A stretch of 64,000 nt of DNA. Source: Streptomyces flavotricini (GTDB lineage: Bacteria; Actinomycetota; Actinomycetes; Streptomycetales; Streptomycetaceae). Below, piece after piece: positions 17,451-26,512 of this stretch (the stretch's first letter is position 1; each line of letters opens with the position of its first letter). The position numbers were made by a program, and so were the translations under genes. The stretch covers positions 2,339,047 through 2,403,046 of the forward strand of contig NZ_JAINUL010000001.1 of assembly GCF_020639365.1 (NCBI RefSeq). Direction: 5' to 3'. The notes under the pieces are model-generated. The model was not told the DNA's origin and searched no databases. It saw only the letters and a list, made by a program, of their open reading frames with translations.

Positions 17451-17475
17451 GCTGGCACATCCGCCGCGGCCGGTG

Positions 17476-17808
17476 TCAGCGACCCGCCGTGTTCGAGCGG
17501 AGCAGGACCTCGGCCGCGGTCAGTCCGCTCTGCCCGCCCCAGGTGAAGGTGAGGCCGCGCTCCTGCGCGGCCTCGGCCAGCCCGCTGCCCAGGACCTCCG
17601 CGGCCAGGGCCAGGGCCTGGATCCCGTCCACCCCGTGGATCTCGTACGTGCTCTCGGACAGGCCCTCGAGCCGGCACGGGCAGATCCAGTCGCCGGCCGG
17701 GTCCGGATCGGGGTACGGGGCGCCCAGCTGGAGGGTGACCGGGAAGGTCTCGCCGTCCCGTGTCACCGCTTCCAGGTGGCGGGTGGCGATCACCAGGTGG
17801 TTCTTCAT
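17476..17808 (-). CDS. Small conserved hypothetical protein (DUF6968-like)
   Basis: 110 residues from ATG 17808, with GAAGG upstream. The sequence has LGAPYPDPDPAGDWICPCRL and YEIHGVDGIQALALAAEVLG; this layout (LGxP..dp..dW.CP, then GvDs.QAL) is that of a small actinobacterial family I associate with DUF6968. No membrane span. It lies 25 bp upstream of the DUF421 gene on the same strand and may share its transcript. Function unknown. Confidence 0.75.
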   Translation of the reverse strand: MKNHLVIATRHLEAVTRDGETFPVTLQLGAPYPDPDPAGDWICPCRLEGLSESTYEIHGVDGIQALALAAEVLGSGLAEAAQERGLTFTWGGQSGLTAAEVLLRSNTAGR

Positions 17809-17914
17809 GCGTTCGGCCTTCGGTCGACTTCGGTGGGGCCAGTCTGACCTGGTACGCGTCGGTTCCCCGTAGGGGCGGCCGCCCGACCCGCCGGGGGACG
17901 GGCGGCCTCGTGCG

Positions 17915-18751
17915 TCACGGCTTCGGCAGGGTGCAGCCCGCGCGGGTCAGGTCGATCTTGTTGCCCGCGCCGATGCACGGGACGATGATGTACGTCTCCT
18001 GGGCGTAGTTGATGCCCTGGCGGACGGTGACCTTGCCGGTCTCGTCCACCTCGCACGGGTTGTTCTCCGTGCAGCGCTGCCCGTCCTCATTGCCCGTGTT
18101 GTTGACCGCGACGACCTTGCCCGTCGTCGTGTCGATCACCGGGGAGCCCGAGGTGCCGCCGATCGTGTTGCAGGACGAGGTGTAGCGGACCGAGTCCTTC
18201 CAGGTCCACTCCCCCTCCTTGAGCCGGTACGCGAAGCCGTCCACGTTGCAGCTGTAGATCCGCTTCCAGTACCCCGACACGACCTTGATCGCCGTGCCCT
18301 GCACCGGGCGGGCGTCGTTCAGGGTGAGCGCGGCGATGCCGTACTGGCTCTGGATCTGCGCGTACGTCTTGGTCAGCTGGTAGATCGAGATGTCCGTGTC
18401 GGTCATCGTCGCGTACGCGATCTTGCTCGCCCGGAGCGTCGCCACGCGCGAGCCCGACGCGTTGAGCAGCGAGAACGAGCGGCTGGACGACTGGTCCTTG
18501 ACGACCTCGCCCGGCCCCGGGAAGCCGGATTCGATGCAGTGCCCGTTGGAGAGCACGAGCGCGGGGTCGTCCGGCTGGGAGCCGGGGGCGCGGACGACGG
18601 AGCCGGAGCAGTTGCTGAGCGCGACGGTGCCCGCGTAGTTCACGGTGACGGCCGGCGCCGCCTTGTCCCGGGATGTCGAGGCCACGGCCGGTGCCGCCGC
18701 CGCTCCTATCAGGAGCAGCGACAGCACGGCGCCGACGAGAGGCTTGCGCAT
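17915..18751 (-). CDS. Secreted trypsin-like serine protease
   Basis: 278 residues from ATG 18751 with GAGGGGAA upstream. A signal peptide (MRKPLVGAVLSLLLIG, cleavage near AVA-ST) starts the protein. The chymotrypsin-fold triad is visible: His71 in SNGHC, Asp in TMTDTDISIY (118 or 120) and Ser203 in GGTSGSP. Several Cys (SNCSG/GHC, YSC/SSC, QRC/NPC, PC/GC) suggest disulfides in the exported enzyme. Single-gene unit, 129 bp downstream of the phosphatase gene. Confidence 0.9.
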   Translation of the reverse strand: MRKPLVGAVLSLLLIGAAAAPAVASTSRDKAAPAVTVNYAGTVALSNCSGSVVRAPGSQPDDPALVLSNGHCIESGFPGPGEVVKDQSSSRSFSLLNASGSRVATLRASKIAYATMTDTDISIYQLTKTYAQIQSQYGIAALTLNDARPVQGTAIKVVSGYWKRIYSCNVDGFAYRLKEGEWTWKDSVRYTSSCNTIGGTSGSPVIDTTTGKVVAVNNTGNEDGQRCTENNPCEVDETGKVTVRQGINYAQETYIIVPCIGAGNKIDLTRAGCTLPKP

Positions 18752-18880
18752 GTGGGGGTTCCCCTCTGATGACGATGCAACCGAAGATCCTCCGGTTGTC
18801 ATGTGCATTGTTGGGACCTGCGCATCAACAGGCAAGGATGTGGCCAGAGTTGGCGGGTTTCGGGTTTCGAAGGGCTCCCG

Positions 18881-19642
18881 TCAGCGCAGGAGGCGGTCCC
18901 GGAGCCGGGCCGCCGTCGCCGGGGTGATCCCGACGCGCTCGGCGAGGTATTCGGCCGGGGAGCCGTAGCGCGTGGTCAGGTCGGCGAGGACGAGGGACAG
19001 GATCTGCGCCGGGGCGCGGCCGTACGAGGGCCAGCGCATCGTGCGGCCCGGGTTGGCGGCGTGCCAGTCGGCCGTGAGGCGGGTGGTGGCCAGTTCGGTG
19101 AGCGCGAAATCGGCCAGGACCTCCTCCTCGGACACGTCGAGGAGAATCAGCACGAACGCGGCGATCAGGCCGGTGCGGTCCTTGCCGGAGGTGCAGTGGA
19201 AGACCGTCGGACCGGGGCCGGCGGCGATGAGCTCGATGGTCCGGCGGATCTCGTCGACGCCGTCCTCGGTCACCTCGGCGAACCGGTCGGCCAGATACCG
19301 CCAGGGGTCGGTGTCCGGATCTATCGCGGCCTGGTCGTACGGGCGGTGCTCGATGCTGAGGTTGGCGTACGCGAACCGCTCGGGCTCGGGGATCCGGCCC
19401 TTGGCCTCGATCTCCCAGGGGTAGCGCAGGTCGATGACCGTGCGTATGCCGAGGCCGAGGAAGCGGTCCCAGTCCGCCCGGGCCGCGGGCCCCGCCAGCT
19501 TTCCGAGCGAGTCGGACCGGTAGAGCGCGCCCCAGGCGACGGTACGCCCGTCGGCGGAGCGGTACCCGCCCAGGTCGCGGAAGTTGTGCAGGCGGTCGAA
19601 GTCGACGTGGCGGTGGCGCGTGGGCACGTTCGGGTCGGGCAA
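18881..19642 (-). CDS. Tyrosine protein phosphatase (Y_phosphatase3 type)
   Basis: 253 residues. The start is taken as TTG 19642 because GAGGAG sits 6 bp upstream; GTG 19627 is the alternative. The N-terminus has FDRLHNFRDLGGYRSADGR, and the active-site P-loop is HCTSGKDRTG with catalytic Cys and Arg, as in the MptpB/IphP-like phosphatase family. The C-terminal part (RYGSPAEYLAERVGITP) is typical of the family. These enzymes remove phosphate from phosphotyrosine or phosphoinositides; the substrate here is unknown. Confidence 0.88.
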   Translation of the reverse strand: MPDPNVPTRHRHVDFDRLHNFRDLGGYRSADGRTVAWGALYRSDSLGKLAGPAARADWDRFLGLGIRTVIDLRYPWEIEAKGRIPEPERFAYANLSIEHRPYDQAAIDPDTDPWRYLADRFAEVTEDGVDEIRRTIELIAAGPGPTVFHCTSGKDRTGLIAAFVLILLDVSEEEVLADFALTELATTRLTADWHAANPGRTMRWPSYGRAPAQILSLVLADLTTRYGSPAEYLAERVGITPATAARLRDRLLR

Positions 19643-19692
19643 CTGGGGCTCCTCGTAGGACGGTCGAGTGCCCCAGGATGCCCGATCGCTCC

Positions 19693-20361
19693 TCAGCGCT
19701 TGCGTGCGAGCGTGAGGCCGTCCGCGATCGGGAGCATCACCGACTCCATGCGCCCGTCGGCGCGCACGTGCGCGTTGAACTCCCGGATGGCCAGGGCGTT
19801 GCCCCGGGCCCCCGCGTCCACCGCCTCTCCCCCGTACAGGACGTTGTCGGCGGCGATCACCCCGCCGGGCCGCAGGCGGGGCACGAGCTCGTCCCAGTAC
19901 GCGCGGTAGCCGGGCTTGTCCGCGTCCAGGAACACCAGGTCGATCACCGGCTCGTGCGGGAGCGCGCGCAGCGTCTCCAGCGCCGGGGCGATGGCGAGCT
20001 CGATCCGGTCGCCGACCCCGGCCGCCTTCCAGGCCTCCTGCGCGATCGACGTCCACTCCTCGGAGACGTCGCAGGTCAGGACCCGCCCACCCGGGACCAG
20101 ACCCGCCGCCAGGGCCAGGGTGGAGTAGCCGGTGAAGGTGCCGACCTCCACGATCCGGCGGGCCCCGAGCATCTTGCCCAGCAGGGTGAGGAAGACGCCC
20201 TGCTCGTGCGGGACCTGCATCTGCGCCTCGCGGCCGAGCGCGCGGGTCCGCTCGACGAGCTCCTCCTGCACGCGGCCCGGCGGCTCGGCCTGAGCGACCA
20301 GGTACGCGTACACCTCGTCGGTGAGGTGCACCGTCTTCACTTCGTCGATGTCCCTGTCCAT
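19693..20361 (-). CDS. SAM-dependent O-methyltransferase (CCoAOMT family)
   Basis: 222 residues from ATG 20361 with GAAGGGA upstream. Class I methyltransferase motifs are present: VEVGTFTGYSTLALA (SAM-binding loop), LTCDVSEEW (acidic ribose-binding residue), FLDADKPGYRAYWDEL (metal-binding Asp typical of cation-dependent catechol/caffeoyl-CoA methyltransferases) and GGVIAADNVLYGG. It lies 50 bp upstream of the phosphatase gene and may be co-transcribed with it. The methyl acceptor cannot be predicted. Confidence 0.9.
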   Translation of the reverse strand: MDRDIDEVKTVHLTDEVYAYLVAQAEPPGRVQEELVERTRALGREAQMQVPHEQGVFLTLLGKMLGARRIVEVGTFTGYSTLALAAGLVPGGRVLTCDVSEEWTSIAQEAWKAAGVGDRIELAIAPALETLRALPHEPVIDLVFLDADKPGYRAYWDELVPRLRPGGVIAADNVLYGGEAVDAGARGNALAIREFNAHVRADGRMESVMLPIADGLTLARKR

Positions 20362-20432
20362 GCCGTACGTCCCTTCGCGCGTCCCGTGCGTACGCCTTCG
20401 GGACTGCCCAACGACGGCGCCCCGGGACGGCA

Positions 20433-20456
20433 ACGGCCCGCCCCGGGCCGGGCCGT
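20433..20456 (-). terminator. Hairpin at the end of tsaD
   Basis: ACGGCCCG (20433-20440) and CGGGCCGT (20449-20456) form an 8-bp stem with a GC-rich loop, touching the tsaD stop codon. No T-tract follows, as is common in Streptomyces. Confidence 0.45.
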
Positions 20457-21520
20457 CAGGCCACCGGGTGGAGCGCCGCGTACTCCAGGGGGGCCGACGG
20501 GTCGATCGTGAGGGTGAGCGGGGCGGGCGGTGCGTCCGCGCGGACCAGGAGGTCGCCGATCGCCGCGATCATCGCGCCGTTGTCCGTGCACAGCGTCATC
20601 GGCGGCACCCTCAGTTCGATCCCCGCCGAGGCGCAGCGCCGCTCCGCCAGGGCCCGGACGCGCGAGTTGGCCGCCACCCCGCCGACCACCACCAGCGTCT
20701 TCACGTCGTGGGCCGTGCAGGCCGCGACCGCCTTGCGGGTCAGCACGTCGGCCACCGCCTCCTGGAGCGAGGCCGCCCCGTCGGCGACCGGCAGCCGCTC
20801 CCCGCGCTGCCGGTGGCCCTCGGCCCAGCGGGCCGCGGCCGTCTTCAGCCCCGAGAAGGAGAAGGAGTACGCGTACGGGTCCTCCCCGCGCGGCCCGCCG
20901 GTCAGCGGGCGCGGGAACGGGACCGCCCTCGGGTCGCCGCCGCGCGCCGCCCTGTCGATGGCCGGCCCACCCGGGTACGGCAGGCCGAACACCCGGGCCA
21001 CCTTGTCGAAGCACTCCCCCGCCGCGTCGTCCAGGGTGTCCCCGAGGTGCAGGATCGGCTCGCGCACGAGGTCCCGTACCAGCAGCAGCGAGGTGTGGCC
21101 GCCGGAGACGATCAGCACCACGCACGGCCGGGGGAGCGGCCCGTGCTCCAGGGTGTCGGCGGCGACGTGCCCGGCCAGGTGGTGGACCCCGTACAGCGGT
21201 ACGCCCAGCGAGTAGGAGAGGGCCTTGGCCCCGGCCAGTCCGACCTGGAGCGCGCCGGAGAGGCCGGGGCCGGTGGTGACGGCCACCGCGTCGAGCTGGT
21301 CGGCCCGCAATCCGGCCCGGTCGAGGGCCTGGCGGACCACCGGGTTCAAGGAGTGCAGGTGGGCGCGGGCCGCGATCTCGGGGACGACTCCGCCGAAGCG
21401 GGCGTGCTCGTCCATGCTCGACCCGACGACGTGCGCGAGGAGCCGGCCGCCCTGCACGATGCCCGCGCCCGTCTCGTCGCAGGAGGACTCGATGCCGAGC
21501 ACCACCGGAGAAGCAGCCAT
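20456..21520 (-). CDS. tsaD: tRNA N6-threonylcarbamoyladenosine transferase TsaD
   Basis: 354 residues. The universal TsaD/Kae1 signatures are present: [15 protein letters not shown] at the N-terminus, [12 protein letters not shown], the iron-binding HxxxH within GVHHLAGH (His114, His118), [26 protein letters not shown] and the ASKH-fold phosphate loops. The C-terminal [11 protein letters not shown] and [10 protein letters not shown] complete the nucleotide site. It transfers the threonylcarbamoyl group to A37 of ANN-decoding tRNAs with TsaB and TsaE; those partners are not adjacent here. A perfect 13-bp inverted repeat precedes the gene. Confidence 0.97.
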   Translation of the reverse strand: MAASPVVLGIESSCDETGAGIVQGGRLLAHVVGSSMDEHARFGGVVPEIAARAHLHSLNPVVRQALDRAGLRADQLDAVAVTTGPGLSGALQVGLAGAKALSYSLGVPLYGVHHLAGHVAADTLEHGPLPRPCVVLIVSGGHTSLLLVRDLVREPILHLGDTLDDAAGECFDKVARVFGLPYPGGPAIDRAARGGDPRAVPFPRPLTGGPRGEDPYAYSFSFSGLKTAAARWAEGHRQRGERLPVADGAASLQEAVADVLTRKAVAACTAHDVKTLVVVGGVAANSRVRALAERRCASAGIELRVPPMTLCTDNGAMIAAIGDLLVRADAPPAPLTLTIDPSAPLEYAALHPVA

Positions 21521-21537
21521 CCGACCCGCACACCCGA

Positions 21538-21566
21538 CCCTTATTGCGAATAGTTCGCAATAAGGG
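21538..21566. repeat. Perfect 13-bp inverted repeat upstream of tsaD
   Basis: CCCTTATTGCGAA (21538-21550), spacer TAG, TTCGCAATAAGGG (21554-21566). It lies 18 bp upstream of the tsaD start and 38 bp after the phospholipase stop, and is much richer in A/T than its surroundings. The core TTGCGAATAGTTCGCAA resembles Fur-family boxes of the TTGCnn-N5-nnGCAA type. It could also act as a terminator for the upstream gene, though no T-tract follows. Confidence 0.7.
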
Positions 21567-21604
21567 TACTAGGGCGTGTCCGGCGGATCAGGGTCGGGTG
21601 GGCC

Positions 21605-22651
21605 CTAGCCGCGCGGGACCACCGTCGCCAGCACCGAGGGCAGTGGGTACCAGTCCGCCGAGGCGATGGACGCGTGGTGCGCGGCCATCAGGCCCACCCG
21701 CTCGCGGGCCTGGGCCTCGGTCGGGTGCACCCCGTCGATGGCGGGCGCCACGCCCTGGGCGTCGGTGGCGATCAGCAGGTAGTGGTTGCGGTCGTACCAG
21801 GCGGTGTCGATCGAGCCGCCCGCGTACGCGCTCGCGTCCCCGTCGAAGACCACGAACCACGGACGGAGCGTCGCGTCCGCGTACCGGGCGCGCGGGTCTC
21901 CGGCCTCGGCCCGGTGCACGGCGGGGAAGGCGGCCGCCTGGCCGAGCCGGCCCGCGGCGGCGAGGGAGCGCAGGTACTGGCCGTACTCCCGGTCCGTCCA
22001 CAGCGTGTCGCCCGTGTTGCCCTCCTCCAGGGTGCCGGGGATCAGCTCCACCAGGAACCTCCCGGCCATCGCGGCGCGGCTCGGCCAGGCACCGGCCCGG
22101 GCGGCGGTGTCCAGGTCGGGGTGGCCGGCGGCGAGCTGGCCCGGGCGGTAGACGGCGTCGCCGAGCTTCGAGTTCAGCAGCGCGTCGAGTTCGGCCGGGC
22201 CGCGCCCGAGGTTGGCGGCGAAGCCGTCCTTGAGCTCCAGCTTGAGGACGACCGGGCGGTGGCCGGGGTGCGCGTCGTGCCAGCTGCGGATGTCGGAGAG
22301 GCAGCCCGCGAGGTTCTGGTTGCGGGACTTGGTGCGCAGCTGGGCGGGGCTGGTGGCGTTCTCGCAGTTGTTGTCGTTGCCGAAGGGGTTGTCGTGCGAG
22401 ACCCGCCAGGAGCTGCCGAAGAAGTTGGTCCACACGTCGAGTTCCAGCATCGCCGCGCCTGAATCGAGGGCGTCCGCGAAGTACGGGTACTTGGCCTTCT
22501 CGTACGCGTTGTGCACGCCGACGCCGGTCGATCCCGCGTACGGGAGGTCGGCGCCTGCCCCTGCCGCCCCGGCCGGGGCCGTACCGAGTACGAAGGCCAG
22601 TGCCGCCAGACCCGCCGTCACCGCGCCCGCCATCCGGTTCCGTAATCTCAT
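21605..22651 (-). CDS. Secreted Ca2+-dependent phosphoinositide-type phospholipase C
   Basis: 348 residues from ATG 22651 (CAGGAG upstream). The signal peptide MRLRNRMAGAVTAGLAALAF ends near AGAAGA. The mature part has GVGVHNAYEKAKYPYFADAL, MLELDVWTN, WRVSHDNPFGNDNNC and VVLKLELKDG, which are the catalytic-barrel signatures of the Ca2+-dependent phosphoinositide phospholipase C family of bacteria (TIM-barrel PI-PLC superfamily). Acting outside the cell, it would cleave phosphoinositide-type or related phospholipids. It is a single gene with a divergent secreted protease upstream. Confidence 0.85.
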   Translation of the reverse strand: MRLRNRMAGAVTAGLAALAFVLGTAPAGAAGAGADLPYAGSTGVGVHNAYEKAKYPYFADALDSGAAMLELDVWTNFFGSSWRVSHDNPFGNDNNCENATSPAQLRTKSRNQNLAGCLSDIRSWHDAHPGHRPVVLKLELKDGFAANLGRGPAELDALLNSKLGDAVYRPGQLAAGHPDLDTAARAGAWPSRAAMAGRFLVELIPGTLEEGNTGDTLWTDREYGQYLRSLAAAGRLGQAAAFPAVHRAEAGDPRARYADATLRPWFVVFDGDASAYAGGSIDTAWYDRNHYLLIATDAQGVAPAIDGVHPTEAQARERVGLMAAHHASIASADWYPLPSVLATVVPRG

Positions 22652-22884
22652 GCTTTCGGCTCCTGTCCGCCCAGTCGGTGCGCCATGGTTCGACTCGCCG
22701 GGAGAGTAGGCGAGTTGGGTGACGGGCGGAAGGACGCCGGATGACGGGGACGGCCGGACGCCCCCGGCTGTGAGGACGGACACGTTCCGGTCCGGAACTG
22801 CCGCCGCCGCGCCGTCCGTCGAACAGGGAGCCGGTCGGGACGCCGATCGGAACGCCGATCAGCGTTTCCGGGCGGGAGTGCCAC

Positions 22885-23841
22885 ATGTTCACCAAGGTCC
22901 GCGGGCGGATCGTACGGGTCTGCCTGCTCGTCGGCGTCGGCTGCGCCGTGCTGATGGGGTGCGCCGGGCTCCTGTGGAAGCTGCACGGCATGGCGGCGTA
23001 CGTGGCGGACGGGGATCCGGCCGGGGGGAGCTACGCACAGGACCCCGAGCAGGCCGACCGCGCGGCGGCGGCCGTACTGGACGGCCCGGCGCGGGAGGTC
23101 CCGGCCCGGGCGCCGCGGGCCGCGCAGGGCACGGGCGGCCCCCCGGCCGGCGTGCACTGGCGGTCCGGCGGCTGGCAGCCCTCCGACCCGCTGGTCGCGC
23201 GGCCCGCCGCGGCGGAGCCCGCGATCGGGGCGCTGTTCTCCCCCGGCGAGGACGCGGACCAGGACCACCATTGCTCGGCGAGCGTGGTCCACTCCCCCGG
23301 CGGCGACCTCGTCGCGACCGCCGCCCACTGCGTGTACCGCGGCGTCCTCGGCTTCCGTACGAACCTGGTCTTCGCCCCCGGCTACCGGGACGCCACGGCC
23401 CCGTACGGGGTCTGGGTGCCCACGCGGATCGACGTGGACCCCCGCTGGATCGAGGACCAGGACCCCGACTACGACGTGGCCTTCCTGAGGATGCGCCGGC
23501 CGGGGCACCCCGGCGAGCGGCTGGAGGACGCCACCGGGGCCCAGACGATCCGGTTCGGGCCCGGGCTGCCCGCTCCCGCCCGGGTCGTGGGCTATCCGAA
23601 CGCCACCGAGTACCCGGTGGAGTGCTTCAACACCGCCCGTGCCGAGGGGCCCACGCAATTGCGGCTGGATTGCGCGGACGTACCCGACGGCACGAGCGGT
23701 GGTCCGGTGCTGACCGACGCGCACACCCTGATCGGGGTGGTCGGCGGCCGCGACGGGGGCGGCGACGAGACGACCTCGTACAGCAGCCTGTTCGGCGACG
23801 GGGTGCGGGCCGTGTACGAGCGCGCCGTGGCGGCCCGCTGA
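22885..23841 (+). CDS. Secreted or membrane-anchored trypsin-like serine protease
   Basis: 318 residues from ATG 22885 (GGGAG upstream). An N-terminal hydrophobic segment (VRVCLLVGVGCAVLMGCAGLLW) acts as signal or anchor. A Pro/Ala-rich linker leads to the protease domain: CSASVVHSPGGDLVATAAHC (catalytic His), DPDYDVAFLRM (Asp) and DGTSGGPVL (Ser). This is the V8/trypsin-like family common in Streptomyces. It converges on the FAD monooxygenase with only 9 bp between the two stops. Confidence 0.9.
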   Translation: MFTKVRGRIVRVCLLVGVGCAVLMGCAGLLWKLHGMAAYVADGDPAGGSYAQDPEQADRAAAAVLDGPAREVPARAPRAAQGTGGPPAGVHWRSGGWQPSDPLVARPAAAEPAIGALFSPGEDADQDHHCSASVVHSPGGDLVATAAHCVYRGVLGFRTNLVFAPGYRDATAPYGVWVPTRIDVDPRWIEDQDPDYDVAFLRMRRPGHPGERLEDATGAQTIRFGPGLPAPARVVGYPNATEYPVECFNTARAEGPTQLRLDCADVPDGTSGGPVLTDAHTLIGVVGGRDGGGDETTSYSSLFGDGVRAVYERAVAAR

Positions 23842-23850
23842 AGGGTGTCC

Positions 23851-25266
23851 CTACGCCCCCGAGTCCGCCGGGGCGTTGTGGTGCGGCGGGTAGTCGGCGG
23901 TCTCCGGGGCCGTCGGCAGGCGCCACTTGGACAGGACCCGTATCACCGTGCCCGGGCTCAGCAGGACGTTCGGCGCGAGCGCCAGCGACAGCACGCCGAA
24001 GAAGGGCCGGGAGATCTCCGGGTCGGCGTTGGCGCCCACGATCACCCGGGACATGTAGGCCTGCAGGACCTTGGTCGCCCGGTCGGGCGGCGGCCCCTCG
24101 GTCTCCGGGTACCGCATGTCCTCGCTGGTGGCGATCTGCCAGGCCACGTCGGAGGCGGCGGCCGTGCGCCGCTGGATCCGCCGGGCGGCCGCGGCGATCT
24201 CCCGGGGCGCGAGCCCGCGGATGGCCCCGGCCAGCGCGTCCGCCGCGAGCGCGGCCACCGTCATCCCCTGCCCGTACACGGGGTTGACCCGGCAGACGGC
24301 GTCGCCGAGGACGACGAATCCGGCCGGCCAGCGGTCGAGGCGCTCGAAGTGCCGCCATTCGTTGGCGGTGTTGCGGTAACCCGTCGGCGTCGAGAGCGGT
24401 TTGGCGTCCCGGAGCGCGTCGTACAGCACCGGCGAGCGCAGGGTCCGGGTGAAGTCGAGGAACTCCTCGTCCCCGGTCGGGGGGGCGTGTTCGCCGTTGC
24501 CGGTCAGCGTCACGAGCCAGCGGCCGTCGTCGAGGGGCACCAGCACGCCGCCGCGCGGATTCTCGGGGCGGCCCTGGACGTAGATCCCCTGCCAGCGGCG
24601 GGCGGGATCCGGCGGGATCTCGTAGTAGCGGCTGGAGTAGCCGAGGCGGGAGTCGTAGCGGGTGGTCGCCGGGGCCGGGTGGCCGAGGGCGGCGAGCCAG
24701 GCCGGGGCCCGGGAGGTCCGCCCCGTCGCGTCGACCACGAGGCGGGCCGGCAGCGGGTCGCCCTCGCGCAGCCGTACGCCGGTGACGGAGCGGCCGTCGG
24801 GCCCGGCGACGAGCCCGGTCGCCGTCGAGCCGGAGCGGACCCGGATGCGTTCGTCCCGCAGCACCTCCCGGCGGACCGTCCAGTCGATCAGCTCCCTGCT
24901 GCCGATCAGGATCCGGGACCCCGGAACCGGGTGGAACCAGTCGGCCGGGCTCAGCCACAGGAAGTCCCGCGGGGTCTCCATCAGCGCCGCACCGGCCGCC
25001 AGCAGTTCGCGGGTCACCCCGGGCAGCAGCCCTTCCATCAGCTCCAGGCCCCGCGACCACAGCACGTGCACGTGCCGGGACTGCGGCACGCCGGGCCGGA
25101 AGGCCGGTCCGGTGTCCGGCAGTTCGTCCCGTTCCACCACGGTCACGCGCGCGAACCGCTGCGCGAGTGCCCGCGCCGCCAGTAGCCCCGCCAGGCCTGC
25201 GCCGAGGACCACCGCGTGATCGTGGGCTTCGTGGACTTCTGGGTGGTTGTCCGTGTCGTCGTCCAT
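23851..25266 (-). CDS. FAD-dependent monooxygenase/geranylgeranyl-reductase-like oxidoreductase
   Basis: 471 residues. The N-terminal dinucleotide fold is GAGLAGLLAARALAQRF followed by the acidic ribose-binding end VTVVERD. VVDATGRTSRAP and the FAD-phosphate motif FVVLGDAVCRVNPVYGQGM are typical of the aromatic hydroxylase/GGR fold (group A flavoproteins). The ATG at 25266 has GGGAG 12 bp upstream. It could oxidise a secondary metabolite or lipid; no biosynthetic neighbours indicate the substrate. Confidence 0.85.
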   Translation of the reverse strand: MDDDTDNHPEVHEAHDHAVVLGAGLAGLLAARALAQRFARVTVVERDELPDTGPAFRPGVPQSRHVHVLWSRGLELMEGLLPGVTRELLAAGAALMETPRDFLWLSPADWFHPVPGSRILIGSRELIDWTVRREVLRDERIRVRSGSTATGLVAGPDGRSVTGVRLREGDPLPARLVVDATGRTSRAPAWLAALGHPAPATTRYDSRLGYSSRYYEIPPDPARRWQGIYVQGRPENPRGGVLVPLDDGRWLVTLTGNGEHAPPTGDEEFLDFTRTLRSPVLYDALRDAKPLSTPTGYRNTANEWRHFERLDRWPAGFVVLGDAVCRVNPVYGQGMTVAALAADALAGAIRGLAPREIAAAARRIQRRTAAASDVAWQIATSEDMRYPETEGPPPDRATKVLQAYMSRVIVGANADPEISRPFFGVLSLALAPNVLLSPGTVIRVLSKWRLPTAPETADYPPHHNAPADSGA

Positions 25267-25391
25267 GGCGCCGAGTCTCCCGCGCCGGCGCCGCGGCGGA
25301 TCAGGTCCCGCCCGGGGCGCCCCGAGGCACCCCGGGGGCGGACGGGGGGCTCACGCGGGGGCGCCCCCGCCGGACCCGTACCCCCGCCCGC

Positions 25392-26324
25392 TCAGCGGGC
25401 GGGGATCCCGTACGGGACGGAGGTCAGCTTCTCCGAGAGCGCCCAGAGCCGTTCGCCGGACGCGTCGTCCAGGGTCCACTTCGCCCGCCAGGAGCGGGCC
25501 GGCGCCCCGCGCCAGCCGAGCCGCGGTCCGTAGAAGGCGTCGGGCCGCACCCCCGGCGCGGTGGCCGCGTACAGCGTGGGCAGCGCGCCGGAGGCGGCGG
25601 ACTGGGCGAGTACGGCGGCGCCGAGGCCCATCAGCCGCGACATGGGCCGGTGGCCCTCCTGCCGCGAGGCCCCGGCGTGCAGGTTGGTCGAGGCGTAGCC
25701 GGGGTGCGCGGCGGCTGCGACGATCCCGGAGCCGCGGGCTTCGAGGCGCCGGGCCAGCTCGTGCGTGAAGAGGAGGTTGGCGGTCTTGGAGCGGCCGTAG
25801 GCGATCCAGCGCCGGTAGCCGTGCTCGCCGTTCGGATCGTCGAGGTCGACGTCGCCGAGCGCGTGGAAACCGCTGGAGACGGTGACGATCCGGGCCCCCG
25901 GGGCCGCGGCCAGCAGCTGGGGCAGGAGCAGTCCGGTCAGCGCGAAGTGGCCGAGGTGGTTGACCCCGAACTGGGTCTCGAAACCGTCGGCGGTCCGCCC
26001 GTACGGCAGCGCCATCACGCCGGCATTGTTCACGAGCAGGTCGAGGGAGGTGCGGCGCTGCCCGTGGACGTGCGCGAACTCCCTTACGGAGGCCAGGTCG
26101 GCCAGGTCCAGCGGGATGAACTCCACCTCGGCGCCCGGGACTTCGGCGCGCAGCCGGACCACGGCGGCCCGGCCGCGCGCCGAGCTGCGGCAGGCCAGCA
26201 CCACGTCGGCGCCGCGCCGGGCGAGCTCGCGGGCGGCCACGTACCCGATGCCGCTGTTGGCACCCGTGACGACGGCGGTGCGGCCGCTCTGGTCGGGGAT
26301 GTTCTCGGCGTTCCAGCCAGTCAT
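25392..26324 (-). CDS. Short-chain dehydrogenase/reductase
   Basis: 310 residues from ATG 26324 (GAGGGAG upstream). The NAD(P) motif TGANSGIG, NNAG (LLVNNAGVM), catalytic Ser in VTVSSGFHALG and YGRSK (Tyr and Lys) are all present, with the order and spacing of retinol-dehydrogenase/WW-domain-oxidoreductase-like SDRs. The basic CRSS after the second strand suggests NADPH. The gene is 125 bp upstream of the flavoprotein on the same strand and divergent from cobL. Confidence 0.92.
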   Translation of the reverse strand: MTGWNAENIPDQSGRTAVVTGANSGIGYVAARELARRGADVVLACRSSARGRAAVVRLRAEVPGAEVEFIPLDLADLASVREFAHVHGQRRTSLDLLVNNAGVMALPYGRTADGFETQFGVNHLGHFALTGLLLPQLLAAAPGARIVTVSSGFHALGDVDLDDPNGEHGYRRWIAYGRSKTANLLFTHELARRLEARGSGIVAAAAHPGYASTNLHAGASRQEGHRPMSRLMGLGAAVLAQSAASGALPTLYAATAPGVRPDAFYGPRLGWRGAPARSWRAKWTLDDASGERLWALSEKLTSVPYGIPAR

Positions 26325-26340
26325 GTGAGCTCCCTCGCGA

Positions 26341-26399
26341 CGTGGGGTCAAGACGGTCGAGCCGTGGGGCGTGGGGCCACGGTCTCGGTCACCGTGGGG
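26341..26399. repeat. CGTGGGG repeats and inverted repeat between SDR and cobL
   Basis: Four copies of CGTGGGG start at 26341, 26363, 26370 and 26393, and CCACGGT (26377-26383) faces ACCGTGG (26391-26397) across 7 bp. They lie between the divergent SDR and cobL starts, where an operator would be expected. Confidence 0.5.
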
Positions 26400-26512
26400 T
26401 TACCGAGGGTAGACCTCTCCCTTCGCGGGGGTGGAGCCGGGGGCCGGTACCCCGGCCAGTAGGCTGCGGGTCCACCCGCCCGCTCCCCTTCCCGTTCCCG
26501 AGGTACCGCGCA

